Assembly (NCBI RefSeq): GCF_014647235.1
Contig: NZ_BMOU01000006.1
Location: forward strand, 186,001 to 250,000
DNA from: Haloarcula pellucida
Lineage (GTDB): Archaea; Halobacteriota; Halobacteria; Halobacteriales; Haloarculaceae
Length of the DNA: 64,000 bases
Reading direction: 5' to 3'
Positions 8,788 through 17,524 of the stretch are shown piece by piece. Within the stretch, counting starts at the first letter, position 1. Each line of letters begins with the position of its first letter. The position numbers were made by a program, and so were the translations under genes. The notes beneath the pieces are model-generated. The model was given only the letters and a program-made list of their open reading frames with translations. It searched no databases and was not told where the DNA came from.

Positions 8788-9678
8788 CTAAACACGACGG
8801 TTCGTAGTAACGACTGAGAGATTTTCATCGAGGGTAACGGTGAGTGTGTCGTCGCTTTCGATGATCGACACCTCGATTCTCCAGGGATCAGTCGTCTCTA
8901 TGGTGGTACATTTGTCACTTACACACCAGTTCAGTCGCCAGTAGGGGGTCGTCCGGAGATCAATACCGTGCTCACGGTAGAATGAGACGACCGGTGACTG
9001 GTTGATCAGGGCTAGACCAATCGTCGAGCAGAGGCTATGGTGACATTGGTGGCATATGTACTCGACACGAAGGTCAGCATCGAGACAACAGTCCTCACCC
9101 CGAACAATTTCCGTCTGCATCTGGCCACTGCACTCCGGACAGACGCCCTCCTTAGCGAGACTGTGGAGATGCCGGACTCGTTGGTTGAATGCTGAGAGCG
9201 TTTCCTCCTCATCACGACCGATTAACCCACCCGGTGGAAACGAGTACTGGCCGTGTGTACGGCCACACGCGGGGCACCCAATGGCGAGCTTTTCGTCGCT
9301 GTACGTCGCAACCAGCGGATCGCCACATTGCGTACAGTCGTCGCCAGTTTTGATCGGGTCGAGATCAGGGTGGGCATTGAACGAACCTTCGACGGCTGCC
9401 CGAATAACGCTCTCTCCGGCCGTCCGGAGTTCGTACCCGTCGTTCGTTTTGCGAACGAAGTGGCCGGTCAATTGACCCAGATGGTAATTAAACTGAGCAC
9501 TGTTGTCCGCCTCTGCTTTCTCGTAGAGCGTCGTAAAATCGACTGGCTGCTCGTCGGCGTGCCAAAGGGCCTCGAGAATTTCTACGCGAATCTCGTTGCT
9601 AATCAACGAAAACGCCTTGGCTGGCCTGAGACAGTGTTCCGATTCTTTGGCGAGTTCCATCGCCTCCAGCCTGTTCAT
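8788..9678 (-). CDS. Winged-helix regulator with zinc-ribbon domains
   Basis: A 296-residue transcription regulator. Residues 20-95 form an ArsR-type winged helix (FSLISNEIRVEILEALW, then NYHLGQLTGHFV as recognition helix and wing). Downstream are cysteine pairs typical of zinc ribbons: CTQCGDPL with CPACGRTH, then CPECSGQM, and CHQCHH. The C-terminal part is beta-rich and may bind a ligand. It is transcribed divergently from a flavin reductase/oxidoreductase operon across a 174-bp AT-rich gap. By analogy with similar haloarchaeal pairs it may control that operon, perhaps in response to redox or metal state; this is inference. Confidence 0.85.
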   Translation of the reverse strand: MNRLEAMELAKESEHCLRPAKAFSLISNEIRVEILEALWHADEQPVDFTTLYEKAEADNSAQFNYHLGQLTGHFVRKTNDGYELRTAGESVIRAAVEGSFNAHPDLDPIKTGDDCTQCGDPLVATYSDEKLAIGCPACGRTHGQYSFPPGGLIGRDEEETLSAFNQRVRHLHSLAKEGVCPECSGQMQTEIVRGEDCCLDADLRVEYICHQCHHSLCSTIGLALINQSPVVSFYREHGIDLRTTPYWRLNWCVSDKCTTIETTDPWRIEVSIIESDDTLTVTLDENLSVVTTNRRV

Positions 9679-9852
9679 ATCTTATGCTTGTTACCAGACG
9701 TGCTAAAATCCTCTCTTAATTTCATTTTTGAAATAGGTATGATAGGTGAATCCGGTATTCCGCTCTCCTCCCCAAAACTAATTTTTGCAAGCACCGTTAC
9801 AAAATATCAATTTGGCGAGATTTTTTGTAGTGTCTAAACGTGCGCACGAGTA
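9679..9852. promoter_or_regulatory. Divergent AT-rich promoter region
   Basis: This 174-bp interval between the winged-helix regulator and the flavin reductase is far more AT-rich than its neighbours. It contains several TATA-like stretches (for example CAAAATATCAATTTGG near 9800) and a short inverted repeat, ATTTC/GAAAT, near 9719-9735. The layout fits a shared control region for both transcription units. No single operator could be assigned. Confidence 0.5.
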
Positions 9853-10449
9853 ATGTCAACCCGAATTGAACCAGGGGTGGTCGCAATCTGTGGAAGTTTG
9901 CGTGACAGTAGTCGGACACGGATCGCGCTGAAGGAGGCGCTCGCAGCGTCTGAAGAAGCCGGTGCAACGACCGAACTTGTTGACCTTCGGAACTATGAGT
10001 TGCCGAGTCTGTACGCTGTGGATACAGACGTGCCGGACGCCAAGAAGCTACGGGAGACCGTCGACCAGGCCGATAGCGTCCTACTCGGCAGCCCAAATTA
10101 CCACGGGTCCTATTCGGGAGCATTGAAGAACGCACTCGATTACTGCAGTCGAGATGAGTTCGAGGGAACAACTGTCGGCCTCCTAGAGGTCGCTGCTGGG
10201 GAGTTTCCCGGGTCAGCCCTCGTTCACCTCCGGACAGTCAGCCGGACATTACGCGCGTGGGTGCTACCAAACGAGGTCGCAATTCCCGATTCATCCTCGA
10301 TTGTAGACGAGAATCGAATCAAAGATTCGGGCATCTCCGAGCGGACACACCGACTCGGTCGCGAACTCGCATTGTACGCTGGTGTAGCGGAATATCCGGA
10401 GCAGATTCCACGGACTGCCGTAGCAACTGACAGTACAACCAACCACTGA
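9853..10449 (+). CDS. NADPH-dependent FMN reductase family protein
   Basis: A 198-residue flavodoxin-fold reductase. The phosphate-binding loop reads CGSLRDSSRTRIAL near the N-terminus, and the flavin-contact motif GSPNYHGSYSGALKNALDY lies in the middle, both hallmarks of the FMN_red family. These enzymes move electrons from NADPH to FMN, quinones or azo compounds. It opens a three-gene plus-strand operon with a zinc-less alcohol dehydrogenase-type oxidoreductase 10 bases downstream and a VOC protein. The group looks like a small xenobiotic or quinone-handling unit, probably controlled by the divergent regulator. Confidence 0.9.
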   Translation: MSTRIEPGVVAICGSLRDSSRTRIALKEALAASEEAGATTELVDLRNYELPSLYAVDTDVPDAKKLRETVDQADSVLLGSPNYHGSYSGALKNALDYCSRDEFEGTTVGLLEVAAGEFPGSALVHLRTVSRTLRAWVLPNEVAIPDSSSIVDENRIKDSGISERTHRLGRELALYAGVAEYPEQIPRTAVATDSTTNH

Positions 10450-10459
10450 TCCAGAACAT

Positions 10460-11425
10460 ATGAAAGCGATTCACCTCCAAGAAACCGATGGTATCGAGGC
10501 ACTGGCCTACGACGATGTCCCCCGTCCCGAACCAGAACGGGACGAACTACTCATTCGGACACACGCGGCCGGAATCAATCCCATCGACTGGCTCGTATGC
10601 CGCGGGCTGCTCCCACACTTGCTCGACAGCGAGGTACCGTGGACTCCCGGCTGGGACGTGTCGGGCGTTGTCGAATCGGTTGGGGACAACGTAACCGAGT
10701 TTGCTCCTGGCGATGTCGTCTGCGGAATGGCACGCCTTCCCGGTTCCGGGGGTGCGTTCGCCGAGTACATCACGATGACAAGTGACGAAATCACGGCCAA
10801 GCCTGAGTCGCTCTCCCATCTCGAAGCTGCGGGCGTCCCCATGGCAGGACAGACTGCCTTCCACGCACTCTATGAGGAAGGGAACCTTGATTCCGGGCAG
10901 CACGTTCTCATCCACGCAGCGGCTGGTGGCGTCGGTCATATGGCCGTCCAGTTCGCGGCGAATACGGGGGCTCACGTAATCGGAACCGCCTCCGGCCACA
11001 ACGAGGAGTTCCTCCACGAACTTGGGGTCGACGAATTCATAAACTACCAAGAAGAACGATTCGAAGACGTACTGGACGACGTTGACCTCGTCCTCGATGC
11101 TGTTGGCGGTGCTGTCCTCGAACGGTCGGTCGAGGTCGTCCAGTCTGGGGGCGTCGTCGTTACGCTCCCGGAACCGCCCTCGGAGAAGGCAGTCGAACGA
11201 TACCACGACGAGTACAACGTTGACGTCCGCTTTTTCGACGTCATTATCGATTCGGATCCAGTGACGCTCCGGCAGGTCGCCGCCCACGCCGAATCCGGAG
11301 TCGTTGCACCCCGGGTCGGTGACACGTATCCACTATTCGAGGTACAGGATGCGCTAGACAGGAACGCAGACGGTCACGTTCGTGGCAAACTCGTGGTTGA
11401 TCTCACGGAGGGAACCGATGACTGA
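10460..11425 (+). CDS. NADP-dependent MDR-family oxidoreductase (quinone reductase type)
   Basis: A 321-residue member of the medium-chain dehydrogenase/reductase superfamily. The N-terminal GroES-like domain has AGINPIDWLVCRG and ends with the proline-rich PGWDVSGVVESVG. The Rossmann half has the nucleotide motif HAAAGGVGHMAVQFA. Catalytic-zinc cysteine and histidine residues are missing, which places it with zeta-crystallin-like quinone oxidoreductases, not alcohol dehydrogenases. It follows the flavin reductase by 10 bases, and its stop overlaps the start of the VOC gene. A role in reducing quinones or alpha,beta-unsaturated carbonyls is likely. Confidence 0.92.
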   Translation: MKAIHLQETDGIEALAYDDVPRPEPERDELLIRTHAAGINPIDWLVCRGLLPHLLDSEVPWTPGWDVSGVVESVGDNVTEFAPGDVVCGMARLPGSGGAFAEYITMTSDEITAKPESLSHLEAAGVPMAGQTAFHALYEEGNLDSGQHVLIHAAAGGVGHMAVQFAANTGAHVIGTASGHNEEFLHELGVDEFINYQEERFEDVLDDVDLVLDAVGGAVLERSVEVVQSGGVVVTLPEPPSEKAVERYHDEYNVDVRFFDVIIDSDPVTLRQVAAHAESGVVAPRVGDTYPLFEVQDALDRNADGHVRGKLVVDLTEGTDD

Positions 11426-11693
11426 CGATGGATTCCTGGTTGGTAGTATCGATCACGTCGAACTGTCGGTACCCGACCGCTATGAGGCGGCAGACTGGTA
11501 CAACGAGGCGCTGGGATTCGAGATCGTCGAGGAGTTCGAACACTGGGCAGACCTGCGTGCGTATCCGCTGATGACATCCAGCGACGACGGCAACACGATG
11601 CTTGCCCTGTTCAAAAGACCACCAATCGAATATCGGTCATGGCACGGCACTCGTAAAAATGGTCTCAAACCCAAGCTAACGTCTATCAGCTGA
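11418..11693 (+). pseudogene. VOC (glyoxalase-fold) protein, truncated
   Basis: The first 75 or so residues read as a normal VOC module: GSIDHVELSVPDRYEAADWY at the start, then LGFEIVEEF and the metal-strand region around MLALFKR. After SWHGTR the frame runs into KNGLKPKLTSIS and stops, so the second half of the beta-alpha-beta unit, including its metal glutamate, is missing. A functional family member needs about 120-140 residues. The start overlaps the oxidoreductase stop. The break lies about 260 bases from an IS4-type element and directly abuts one arm of an inverted repeat (11690-11699/11877-11886), so an insertion or deletion event probably removed the end. Confidence 0.75.
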
Positions 11694-11886
11694 CCGAATT
11701 ACTGAGACCGTGGGTCCTCGAAATCGCCTAAAATCTCCAGCTCAGAATCCGCGCCTGTTCTTCCCCTCACGATAAATCAGTCTCCCGGTCATCTGCTCGA
11801 CCTCTTTGTTGTGGCGCATCCTTGGAAGTTGAGACTACAGTGGGTTTAGCGGGCCTGTGATGCGCGAATTTGACCGATTCGGTCAG
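11690..11886. repeat. Short inverted repeat pair, possible insertion scar
   Basis: CTGACCGAAT at 11690-11699 returns exactly inverted as ATTCGGTCAG at 11877-11886. The right arm is itself part of a perfect 15-bp palindrome, TGACCGATTCGGTCA, at 11871-11885. The left arm marks the point where the VOC reading frame ends. This could be the remains of a small non-autonomous element, or a regulatory site; the arms are short and no target duplication was seen. Confidence 0.3.
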
Positions 11887-11950
11887 CGGAAACTACTCCA
11901 GATCACTCTCCAAGCGGCCATTCCTGTCAAACCTTCAACCATATGGGCAG

Positions 11951-13777
11951 ATTTTTCAGACATCCAATAGTGTAGCCACTCAGACGGCGCGCTAACCCAG
12001 ACAGAGTGTCTCTCTACCCGATTCCAGTTTCCTTCTTCAGCAGCGTCAGCGTGTTGTCCGCTGTAATCACCGGTGAGTGCTCATACTCGCCAGTCAATTC
12101 GGCTTGGACGAGGAGATCGACAGCTCGCCAGATCGAGTACAGCAGACACGCAAACGCGAAGTAGAAGAATCGCAGCCCAAAGTTCTTCGACGTTGTCGCC
12201 GCCATGAACCGTTTGATCGACCTGTACCCACTCTCGATCTCCCACCTGTAGCCGTACTCCGTAAGGTGTCCGCTCCCCCGATTCGTCATGAACACCGAAT
12301 ACTGCCGGTGATCGTCGTGCTCGGAGTCCTCTTTCCGTCGGTAGATCAGCGTCGTCTCGTGCCACTCGTTCTTGCCGAGGTGGAGCTTCCGGTCAGTTTC
12401 ATATCGGCCTTGATCGCGCTGGAGCAATCGCTTGGCCTGGGCTTTCTCGCTGGTCTGCATCCGCTTCGGAACGACGTAGGAGTGCCCGCGCTGACTAATC
12501 ATCTCCAGGACGTGCTGGCTATCGAACTCCCGGTCCATCAGTACGTTATCGACGTGAACGAGCTCTTCAGCCGAATCCAGCAAGTCCTCGACGATTTCTA
12601 GTCGTGACTCGCCTTTCCGTACCGGGCGGGCATCGAGGACGAGTGGGACAGCGTTCCCGACCAGCTGGACGGTCGCCCACTGATAGGCGTACTCGTCGGT
12701 CTGTTCTTTCGTCCCGATGATCTCGTCCTCGTGGCCGGTCCGGTCGCCGGTGAAGGGAGCAGCCTCGGTGATGTCGATAGCGACGATCCCTGCCCGGAAG
12801 AACTTCTCCGTCTCTGCGACCTCATCAATGAGTCGTCGAATCGCCTGCCGGTACATCGCTCGAATCTGCTCGATAGAGAGATCACGAATGTGGTCGCGGT
12901 GGGCGTGTCCGAGTGGTGTCCGCTCCCGCGTTGACTCGTGGACGAAACTGCGAGCACCCTCGTTTGCAGCCAGCCGCTCGCGCAGTCCGAGATACGTCTG
13001 TAGGTCCCAAAAAGCGTGCTCGTGGACCTCACAGCCCTCGCCACGATTGAGCGAGAACGCAGGGAACACGACACGGCTGACGTGCTCGGTGACTCTATCG
13101 GCGTTGTCCAGAATGGCTCGGTCGTCTGGAACCGATTCGTCCACGTCATCGCAACGAGCCGGGAGGATCTGCTCTGGTTCGCGGGGGACGGTGACGTCGG
13201 CGTTCTGCGCTTTGATGAGAATCGTTCGAGCCGCTTTCTGGACCGTCTCGCGAAGCTCATCGTTGAAGCGCGTGTGCCAACTGCGCCAGAGTGTCGATTG
13301 GTCGGGAACGGCACCCAGCCCAAGACATTCACAGAGTTCGAGATGGCTTTCGAGGTACTCGCAGAGTGCGGTCTCGTGCTCCCACCCGTGGAGTTCCTTC
13401 AGAACGAATAACCGAAATAGTGTGTCAATCTCGTAGCGAGTTGGTCCCACGTAGCGGTCGTGTACGTTGAACTGAAAATACGCTAGCGGAAGTGAGCAAA
13501 CGAACTTCTCAACTGACTCGTGGTGGACGTGATCGAACCAAGCTCCTGCGACGGCGCGAATATCCGACTCTAATCCGGCAAGTGAAGCGCGGTCATACAG
13601 CGGGTTTGAAGTATAGACTGGCCACTTGATAGTCGGTTGGCGAGCAATTCGACGGAAGACAGTCCGGCGTGACTCACGCGTCACACCCACATCAGGAGAT
13701 AGCTGGAGAGGCTAAAGAGTCCGTCTAATCGGTGAACGAAATCAGTCTATGAAAGCCACCTCAGACCTCTGAAAAAT
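11951..13777 (-). mobile_element. IS4-family insertion sequence (candidate boundaries)
   Basis: The boundaries are set by a perfect 10-bp inverted repeat, ATTTTTCAGA at 11951-11960 and TCTGAAAAAT at 13768-13777, which encloses one transposase gene. The resulting 1.83-kb length fits the gene. No matching target-site duplication is visible outside these ends, so the element may be old, or the true ends may differ by some bases. Confidence 0.5.
12014..13690 (-). CDS. IS4-family DDE transposase
   Basis: A 558-residue transposase that cuts and joins the ends of its own element. The catalytic core shows the first aspartate in GIVAIDITEAAPFTGD, the second in VLMDREFDSQHV, and the C-terminal signature YGYRWEIESGYRSIK, an exact Y-(2)-R-(3)-E-(6)-K match that defines the IS4 family. 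The N-terminal half carries a helical segment typical of large haloarchaeal transposases. No frameshift or stop interrupts it, so it could be active. It starts near the right inverted repeat, as expected for a single-gene element. Confidence 0.93.
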   Translation of the reverse strand: MGVTRESRRTVFRRIARQPTIKWPVYTSNPLYDRASLAGLESDIRAVAGAWFDHVHHESVEKFVCSLPLAYFQFNVHDRYVGPTRYEIDTLFRLFVLKELHGWEHETALCEYLESHLELCECLGLGAVPDQSTLWRSWHTRFNDELRETVQKAARTILIKAQNADVTVPREPEQILPARCDDVDESVPDDRAILDNADRVTEHVSRVVFPAFSLNRGEGCEVHEHAFWDLQTYLGLRERLAANEGARSFVHESTRERTPLGHAHRDHIRDLSIEQIRAMYRQAIRRLIDEVAETEKFFRAGIVAIDITEAAPFTGDRTGHEDEIIGTKEQTDEYAYQWATVQLVGNAVPLVLDARPVRKGESRLEIVEDLLDSAEELVHVDNVLMDREFDSQHVLEMISQRGHSYVVPKRMQTSEKAQAKRLLQRDQGRYETDRKLHLGKNEWHETTLIYRRKEDSEHDDHRQYSVFMTNRGSGHLTEYGYRWEIESGYRSIKRFMAATTSKNFGLRFFYFAFACLLYSIWRAVDLLVQAELTGEYEHSPVITADNTLTLLKKETGIG

Positions 13778-13787
13778 TGATTCGAAC

Positions 13788-14219
13788 TCAGGTCTGGCTC
13801 TGATAGAGGAGAACTAGGATGGCAAGTCCGATGAAGAAGTCCGGGAGAAACACGAAGGCGCCGATATTTGGGCGAGGGCGGAAGCCGAAGACGTTGTGTA
13901 CTACTGGATTTGACGTACCCGCGTATAGGAGCAGCGCGAGGCTTAGCACAAGCAGGCTTGCTGTGTACTTGTTCGGAAGGTCGCGATAAAGCTGCACGTA
14001 GATGACTGCGAGTGCCACCAGTAACACGAGGTTCAGGGTTGTAAAGAAAACCTCCATCCGAATGAGCAGTTCAACCTGGGAGGACAGCGCCCTCGACGGA
14101 GGGCCATGGGACGGAACTGATGTGAATAGTGCGACTAAGAGTGCGATACCACTCGCGGCGGTCGCACTCGCTACTGTCGTTCCAAGTGGACTCTTGATCC
14201 AGTTACGAATCATCATCAA
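13788..14219 (-). CDS. Four-helix membrane protein paired with a winged-helix regulator
   Basis: A 143-residue integral membrane protein with hydrophobic segments at about residues 13-34, 52-75, 84-103 and 118-140, and short polar loops. No catalytic motif is visible. Its start lies 17 bases inside the end of the upstream winged-helix gene, so the two are translationally coupled. Haloarchaea often pair an ArsR-like regulator with a small membrane protein of the DUF7521 kind; this pair fits that layout, although the family name is from memory. It may act as a membrane sensor or antagonist of the regulator. Confidence 0.65.
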   Translation of the reverse strand: MMMIRNWIKSPLGTTVASATAASGIALLVALFTSVPSHGPPSRALSSQVELLIRMEVFFTTLNLVLLVALAVIYVQLYRDLPNKYTASLLVLSLALLLYAGTSNPVVHNVFGFRPRPNIGAFVFLPDFFIGLAILVLLYQSQT

Positions 14220-14493
14220 CTCCGGCCTGTTCCGCCACGTCTTCCATAATGTCGAGGTTGTTCATCATTCTGTCTGAGAGGAAGTACATCTGCCCGTAAT
14301 TGTCACCCTCCGTGGTCACGATATTGCTCTCCTCGAGGACTTCGAGATGGTGCTGCACTGTTTTGTAGTTCAAATCTAGGTCATTCGACAATTGATTGGT
14401 GTTTCGTGGCTGGTCGTTGAGTGCGCGGAGGATACGAAGTCGATTTCGGCCTCCACGAGACCCACCAATGAGCCACCAGAGCAACTGCCGCAT
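14203..14493 (-). CDS. ArsR-type winged-helix transcription regulator
   Basis: A 96-residue DNA-binding protein made almost entirely of a winged helix. The segment RNRLRILRALNDQPRNTNQL is followed by the recognition helix NYKTVQHHLEVLEESNIVT and the wing EGDNYGQMYFLS. No cysteine metal site is present, so it is not a classical metal sensor. It shares its 3' end with the membrane protein gene, which suggests a coupled sensor/regulator pair. The start at 14493 places the domain a short distance from the N-terminus. Confidence 0.85.
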   Translation of the reverse strand: MRQLLWWLIGGSRGGRNRLRILRALNDQPRNTNQLSNDLDLNYKTVQHHLEVLEESNIVTTEGDNYGQMYFLSDRMMNNLDIMEDVAEQAGVDDDS

Positions 14494-14561
14494 CTATCGA
14501 GTATTCATTTGGTCGGGGCAAATACATTCTGTCTCGGTCCGAACGATACTATACCCCCGAA

Positions 14562-15725
14562 TTAGTCACTAATCCAAGAGACAATTCGATCAGCGATTTC
14601 ACCGTTATTGTTGTCTTGCATCATGAGATGTGTATTTCCGGATATCCCTTCATCCGGAAGGCTAAGTAGCGTCGATGCGGGACTTGTCTCTCCTGCGAGT
14701 TCTGCAGTTGTCTGGGTCGCTTCCTTGCGACCAGTCTGTCCGCGCTCGTCGACATAATCGCCATACACACCCATAAACGGTGCATCACCACCCATCTCCG
14801 CTACAGTTTGCGGGTCAGTCGGCGCACCGACCGGCTCAACTGCGATGATCCGTTCAACGAGGTCTGGCACAGCTTGTGCAACCGTGAATCCGGAACTACC
14901 GCCCGCTGAGTGAACGAGCAGTACTACCGGACCAACACGATTGAGAAGCGCCTCTAGAGCGGCAGTCTCTTGGGGTGATGCGAACTGACTCCCACCGCCA
15001 CCTCCGGTAGTCGACCCAGTCTGGGTTCCAGCTGCTGTCTCAGTGGAATCCGCAGGTGTGGAGTTCTGGTCGCCGCCACGTCCACCCGTCTGGCCCCCAC
15101 TTTGTCTACCGCCACCTCCGCCACCAGTGCTAACGTATGCGGGGAATGACGCAACGAGTTGGTCGACCGACTCAACCGGGTATCGAACGTCCTCGTATGG
15201 GTCACCGACTTCAGGTCCGAACCCCCACGTCGGCCATGCTCGATCGATAGACCACCGAGAGAGTGACGCAGAGTCAGAGCTCTGGAGGGCAGCAGTGTCT
15301 AAGCCACCTGAATCGACGTTTCGAGGCGGGTTGAATACATACACTGGGTGGCCAGCTTCGGCAAAGTACTCCACCCAGCCGCGTCGACCGTCAGGTGTCG
15401 TCCGGTAAATGTACGGTGACAACCCAAGGCCAGGCACCATTACGACGGGTGACTTGTCGGTGGCCGTATCGGGCCGTGTATATACGACTTCAGCACGTCC
15501 GTCGATGACCGTACTACTGCTTGTGTCTGCGTTGCCGACGTAGAAGTTACCGAACGTCGGAGAGTCGTCATTCTGTTGTTCGGATTGCGGAGAAGTCTCA
15601 GGAGAGGTCTGTGTATTGGTGTTCGGTCCGCTGTTGTCTGTTGTGCTGTTGCACCCTGCGATAGTCGCAGCAAGTGCGACTCCAGTTGCGCGAAGAAACG
15701 CTTTCCGAGAGATGCCCGATGACAT
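14562..15725 (-). CDS. Alpha/beta-hydrolase lipoprotein with Gly-rich insertion
   Basis: A 387-residue secreted hydrolase. It begins with a Tat-type lipoprotein signal (SRKAFLRATGVALAA, lipobox IAGC), then a Ser/Thr/Gln-rich linker to about residue 58. The alpha/beta fold follows: VVMVPGLGLSPYIYR for the oxyanion region, HSAGGSSG as nucleophile elbow, EPVGAP, and SGNTHLMMQDNN supplying a likely catalytic histidine near the C-terminus. A low-complexity Gly/Ser/Thr/Gln stretch at about residues 197-247 interrupts the fold before the nucleophile elbow. Substrate unknown; an esterase or lipase anchored outside the cell is most likely. Confidence 0.85.
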   Translation of the reverse strand: MSSGISRKAFLRATGVALAATIAGCNSTTDNSGPNTNTQTSPETSPQSEQQNDDSPTFGNFYVGNADTSSSTVIDGRAEVVYTRPDTATDKSPVVMVPGLGLSPYIYRTTPDGRRGWVEYFAEAGHPVYVFNPPRNVDSGGLDTAALQSSDSASLSRWSIDRAWPTWGFGPEVGDPYEDVRYPVESVDQLVASFPAYVSTGGGGGGRQSGGQTGGRGGDQNSTPADSTETAAGTQTGSTTGGGGGSQFASPQETAALEALLNRVGPVVLLVHSAGGSSGFTVAQAVPDLVERIIAVEPVGAPTDPQTVAEMGGDAPFMGVYGDYVDERGQTGRKEATQTTAELAGETSPASTLLSLPDEGISGNTHLMMQDNNNGEIADRIVSWISD

Positions 15726-16005
15726 ACAGATCGTACTGACCGGGGAACTGACTTAGTCGATTGCCGAAATCGGCCACAGGTTAGGCACAAATTCATTCCA
15801 GTTCATGCAGAACGCCCGATATTGACAAATGATGTTAGATTGGGATAATACTGTATCGCCCAGAGCGTATGCATTGAGAGCGCCAGTCTCAACTACTCGC
15901 GCATCCTGATTTGATATAGCGGCATTCACTTTATCCGGCGGCCGGAGGGCGTCGCTCAGATCATCGACTCACCGCTTTAGGGCCCTCGGAACGCGAAAAT
16001 CGGAG

Positions 16006-16914
16006 TCAGTCGGTGTGGTCGGCCAGCGCGTCGAAGGTCGCCGACGTGAGCGCCTCGACGACGCTGTCGACGTCCACGTCGCCGACGTGGGCGGGGTACT
16101 TCCGCTGGAAGTAGCTCACGATGTTGTCGACGTCACGCGTCAACAGTTCACGTGCGTTCTCGTGGTCGGTCGGCACCGCCTGGGGCCAGTCGAAGACGAC
16201 GACCCCTTGCGTCGTGACGAAGACGTTGTACTCGCTCATGTCCGCGTGGACGAATCCCTCCCCGTAGGCCGTCTGCATCTCGTCTAGAATCAGTTCTAGC
16301 ACGGGGACGACCTGTTCGGGTTCGAGGCCGGTCCGGGAGAGTTCGACGCCGTCGACTTTCTCCATCACGATGGCGTGCCGGTTCGTATCGATGGGCTGGG
16401 GAACCGAGACATCTGGATACAGCGTCTCCAGCGCCTCGTACTCTCGTTCGGCGGCCTTCCGGGCAGTGTAGAGCCACGAGACGTGGTCTCGGTCGGACGT
16501 GTAGTCCCGTTCCCGCATCACTTCCCGGAAGTTGGTGTACCCCTCGCGGTGGTACTTCAGGGCCATCGGCTTGTAGGACTGCACTTCGTAGACGTCGCTT
16601 TCCTTGCCGACGCCCAGCGGCGCGCCGAACCCCTCGATGGTGTCGCGCTCGACGAAGGTGTGCAACGCGAGCGCGTCGTACCCCTCGAAGGTGAGTTTGA
16701 ACCCCTCGTACTGGATGGTCTTGCGCTCTACGAGCTCCCGGTCCTCACAGCGGTCCAGCCGGTAGTCGACGTTCTCGGCGGACAGGCGGGAGAACTCCGT
16801 GAGTTTCTCGCGGTTGACGTACTCGGAGAACCGCATCCCCTGTTCGACGCCGGAGAGCAAGTGGAAGTCCTCCGGCTCCAGCTCCGGCATCACAGAGGCG
16901 ACGTTCTGGACCAT
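16006..16914 (-). CDS. rio2: RIO2-type atypical protein kinase
   Basis: A 302-residue kinase of the RIO2 group, which works in late maturation of the small ribosomal subunit. Residues 1-90 form the winged-helix domain unique to RIO2 (EYVNREKLTEFSRL and the surrounding helices). The kinase part has GVGKESDVYEV as ATP loop, an ALKYHREG lysine, HADMSEYNV as catalytic loop and VVVFDWPQAV as metal-binding DFG substitute. All essential residues are present and the length is normal. It stands alone, with no operon partner. Confidence 0.96.
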   Translation of the reverse strand: MVQNVASVMPELEPEDFHLLSGVEQGMRFSEYVNREKLTEFSRLSAENVDYRLDRCEDRELVERKTIQYEGFKLTFEGYDALALHTFVERDTIEGFGAPLGVGKESDVYEVQSYKPMALKYHREGYTNFREVMRERDYTSDRDHVSWLYTARKAAEREYEALETLYPDVSVPQPIDTNRHAIVMEKVDGVELSRTGLEPEQVVPVLELILDEMQTAYGEGFVHADMSEYNVFVTTQGVVVFDWPQAVPTDHENARELLTRDVDNIVSYFQRKYPAHVGDVDVDSVVEALTSATFDALADHTD

Positions 16915-17065
16915 TAGCTGCCCATAATCGTCCGACTCGTAAAAACTCGGCGCGTCGAGCGTCTCGCGGTAGTAAATCAGATACCGCTATATCGAATCGT
17001 CCCACGTCGCCACGGCGAACGCCGAGAGCCGAAGTACCTTTGTCGACGACGCGGGACGAATCTGT

Positions 17066-17524
17066 ATGGGCGACGACATAGACGAAGTGGACCAAGAAAT
17101 CCTCCACGCGCTTCAGGAGGACGCTCGAAACACGTCGTCGGGCGACATCGCTGACCGGACCGGCACGTCCGACAGTACGGTTCGAAAGCGAATCCAGCGC
17201 CTCGAATCCGACGGAATCATCAAGGGATACAGCGCCGAGGTCGACTACCAGCAGTCGGGGTATCCCCTCCGGATGCTACTGTTCTGTACCGCCTCGATAC
17301 CCGAACGTGGCAATCTCATCCCCGAGATTCTCGACATAGACGGCGTCATCTCCGTACAGGAACTGGTCACGGGCGAACAGAACTTGCTCGTCACCGTCGT
17401 CGGCGAGACGGACAGCGACATCACGCCCGTCGCACAGAAACTGCTCGACATGGGGCTGACCGTCGCCGACGAAGTGCTCGTCCGCAGCCACGAGACGACG
17501 CCGTTCGGCGAGTTCACGGAGTAG
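17066..17524 (+). CDS. Lrp/AsnC-family transcription regulator
   Basis: A 152-residue regulator with the classical Lrp layout. An N-terminal helix-turn-helix (VDQEILHALQEDARN, then TGTSDSTVRKRIQRLESDG) is followed by a linker strand GIIKGYSAEVDY and a C-terminal RAM-like ligand domain, where VQELVTGEQNLLVTVVGE marks the effector-binding region. It is the nearest upstream gene to dabB, on the same strand, across 444 bases that contain a perfect palindrome; regulation of that locus is a reasonable guess. The ligand is not known. Confidence 0.92.
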   Translation: MGDDIDEVDQEILHALQEDARNTSSGDIADRTGTSDSTVRKRIQRLESDGIIKGYSAEVDYQQSGYPLRMLLFCTASIPERGNLIPEILDIDGVISVQELVTGEQNLLVTVVGETDSDITPVAQKLLDMGLTVADEVLVRSHETTPFGEFTE

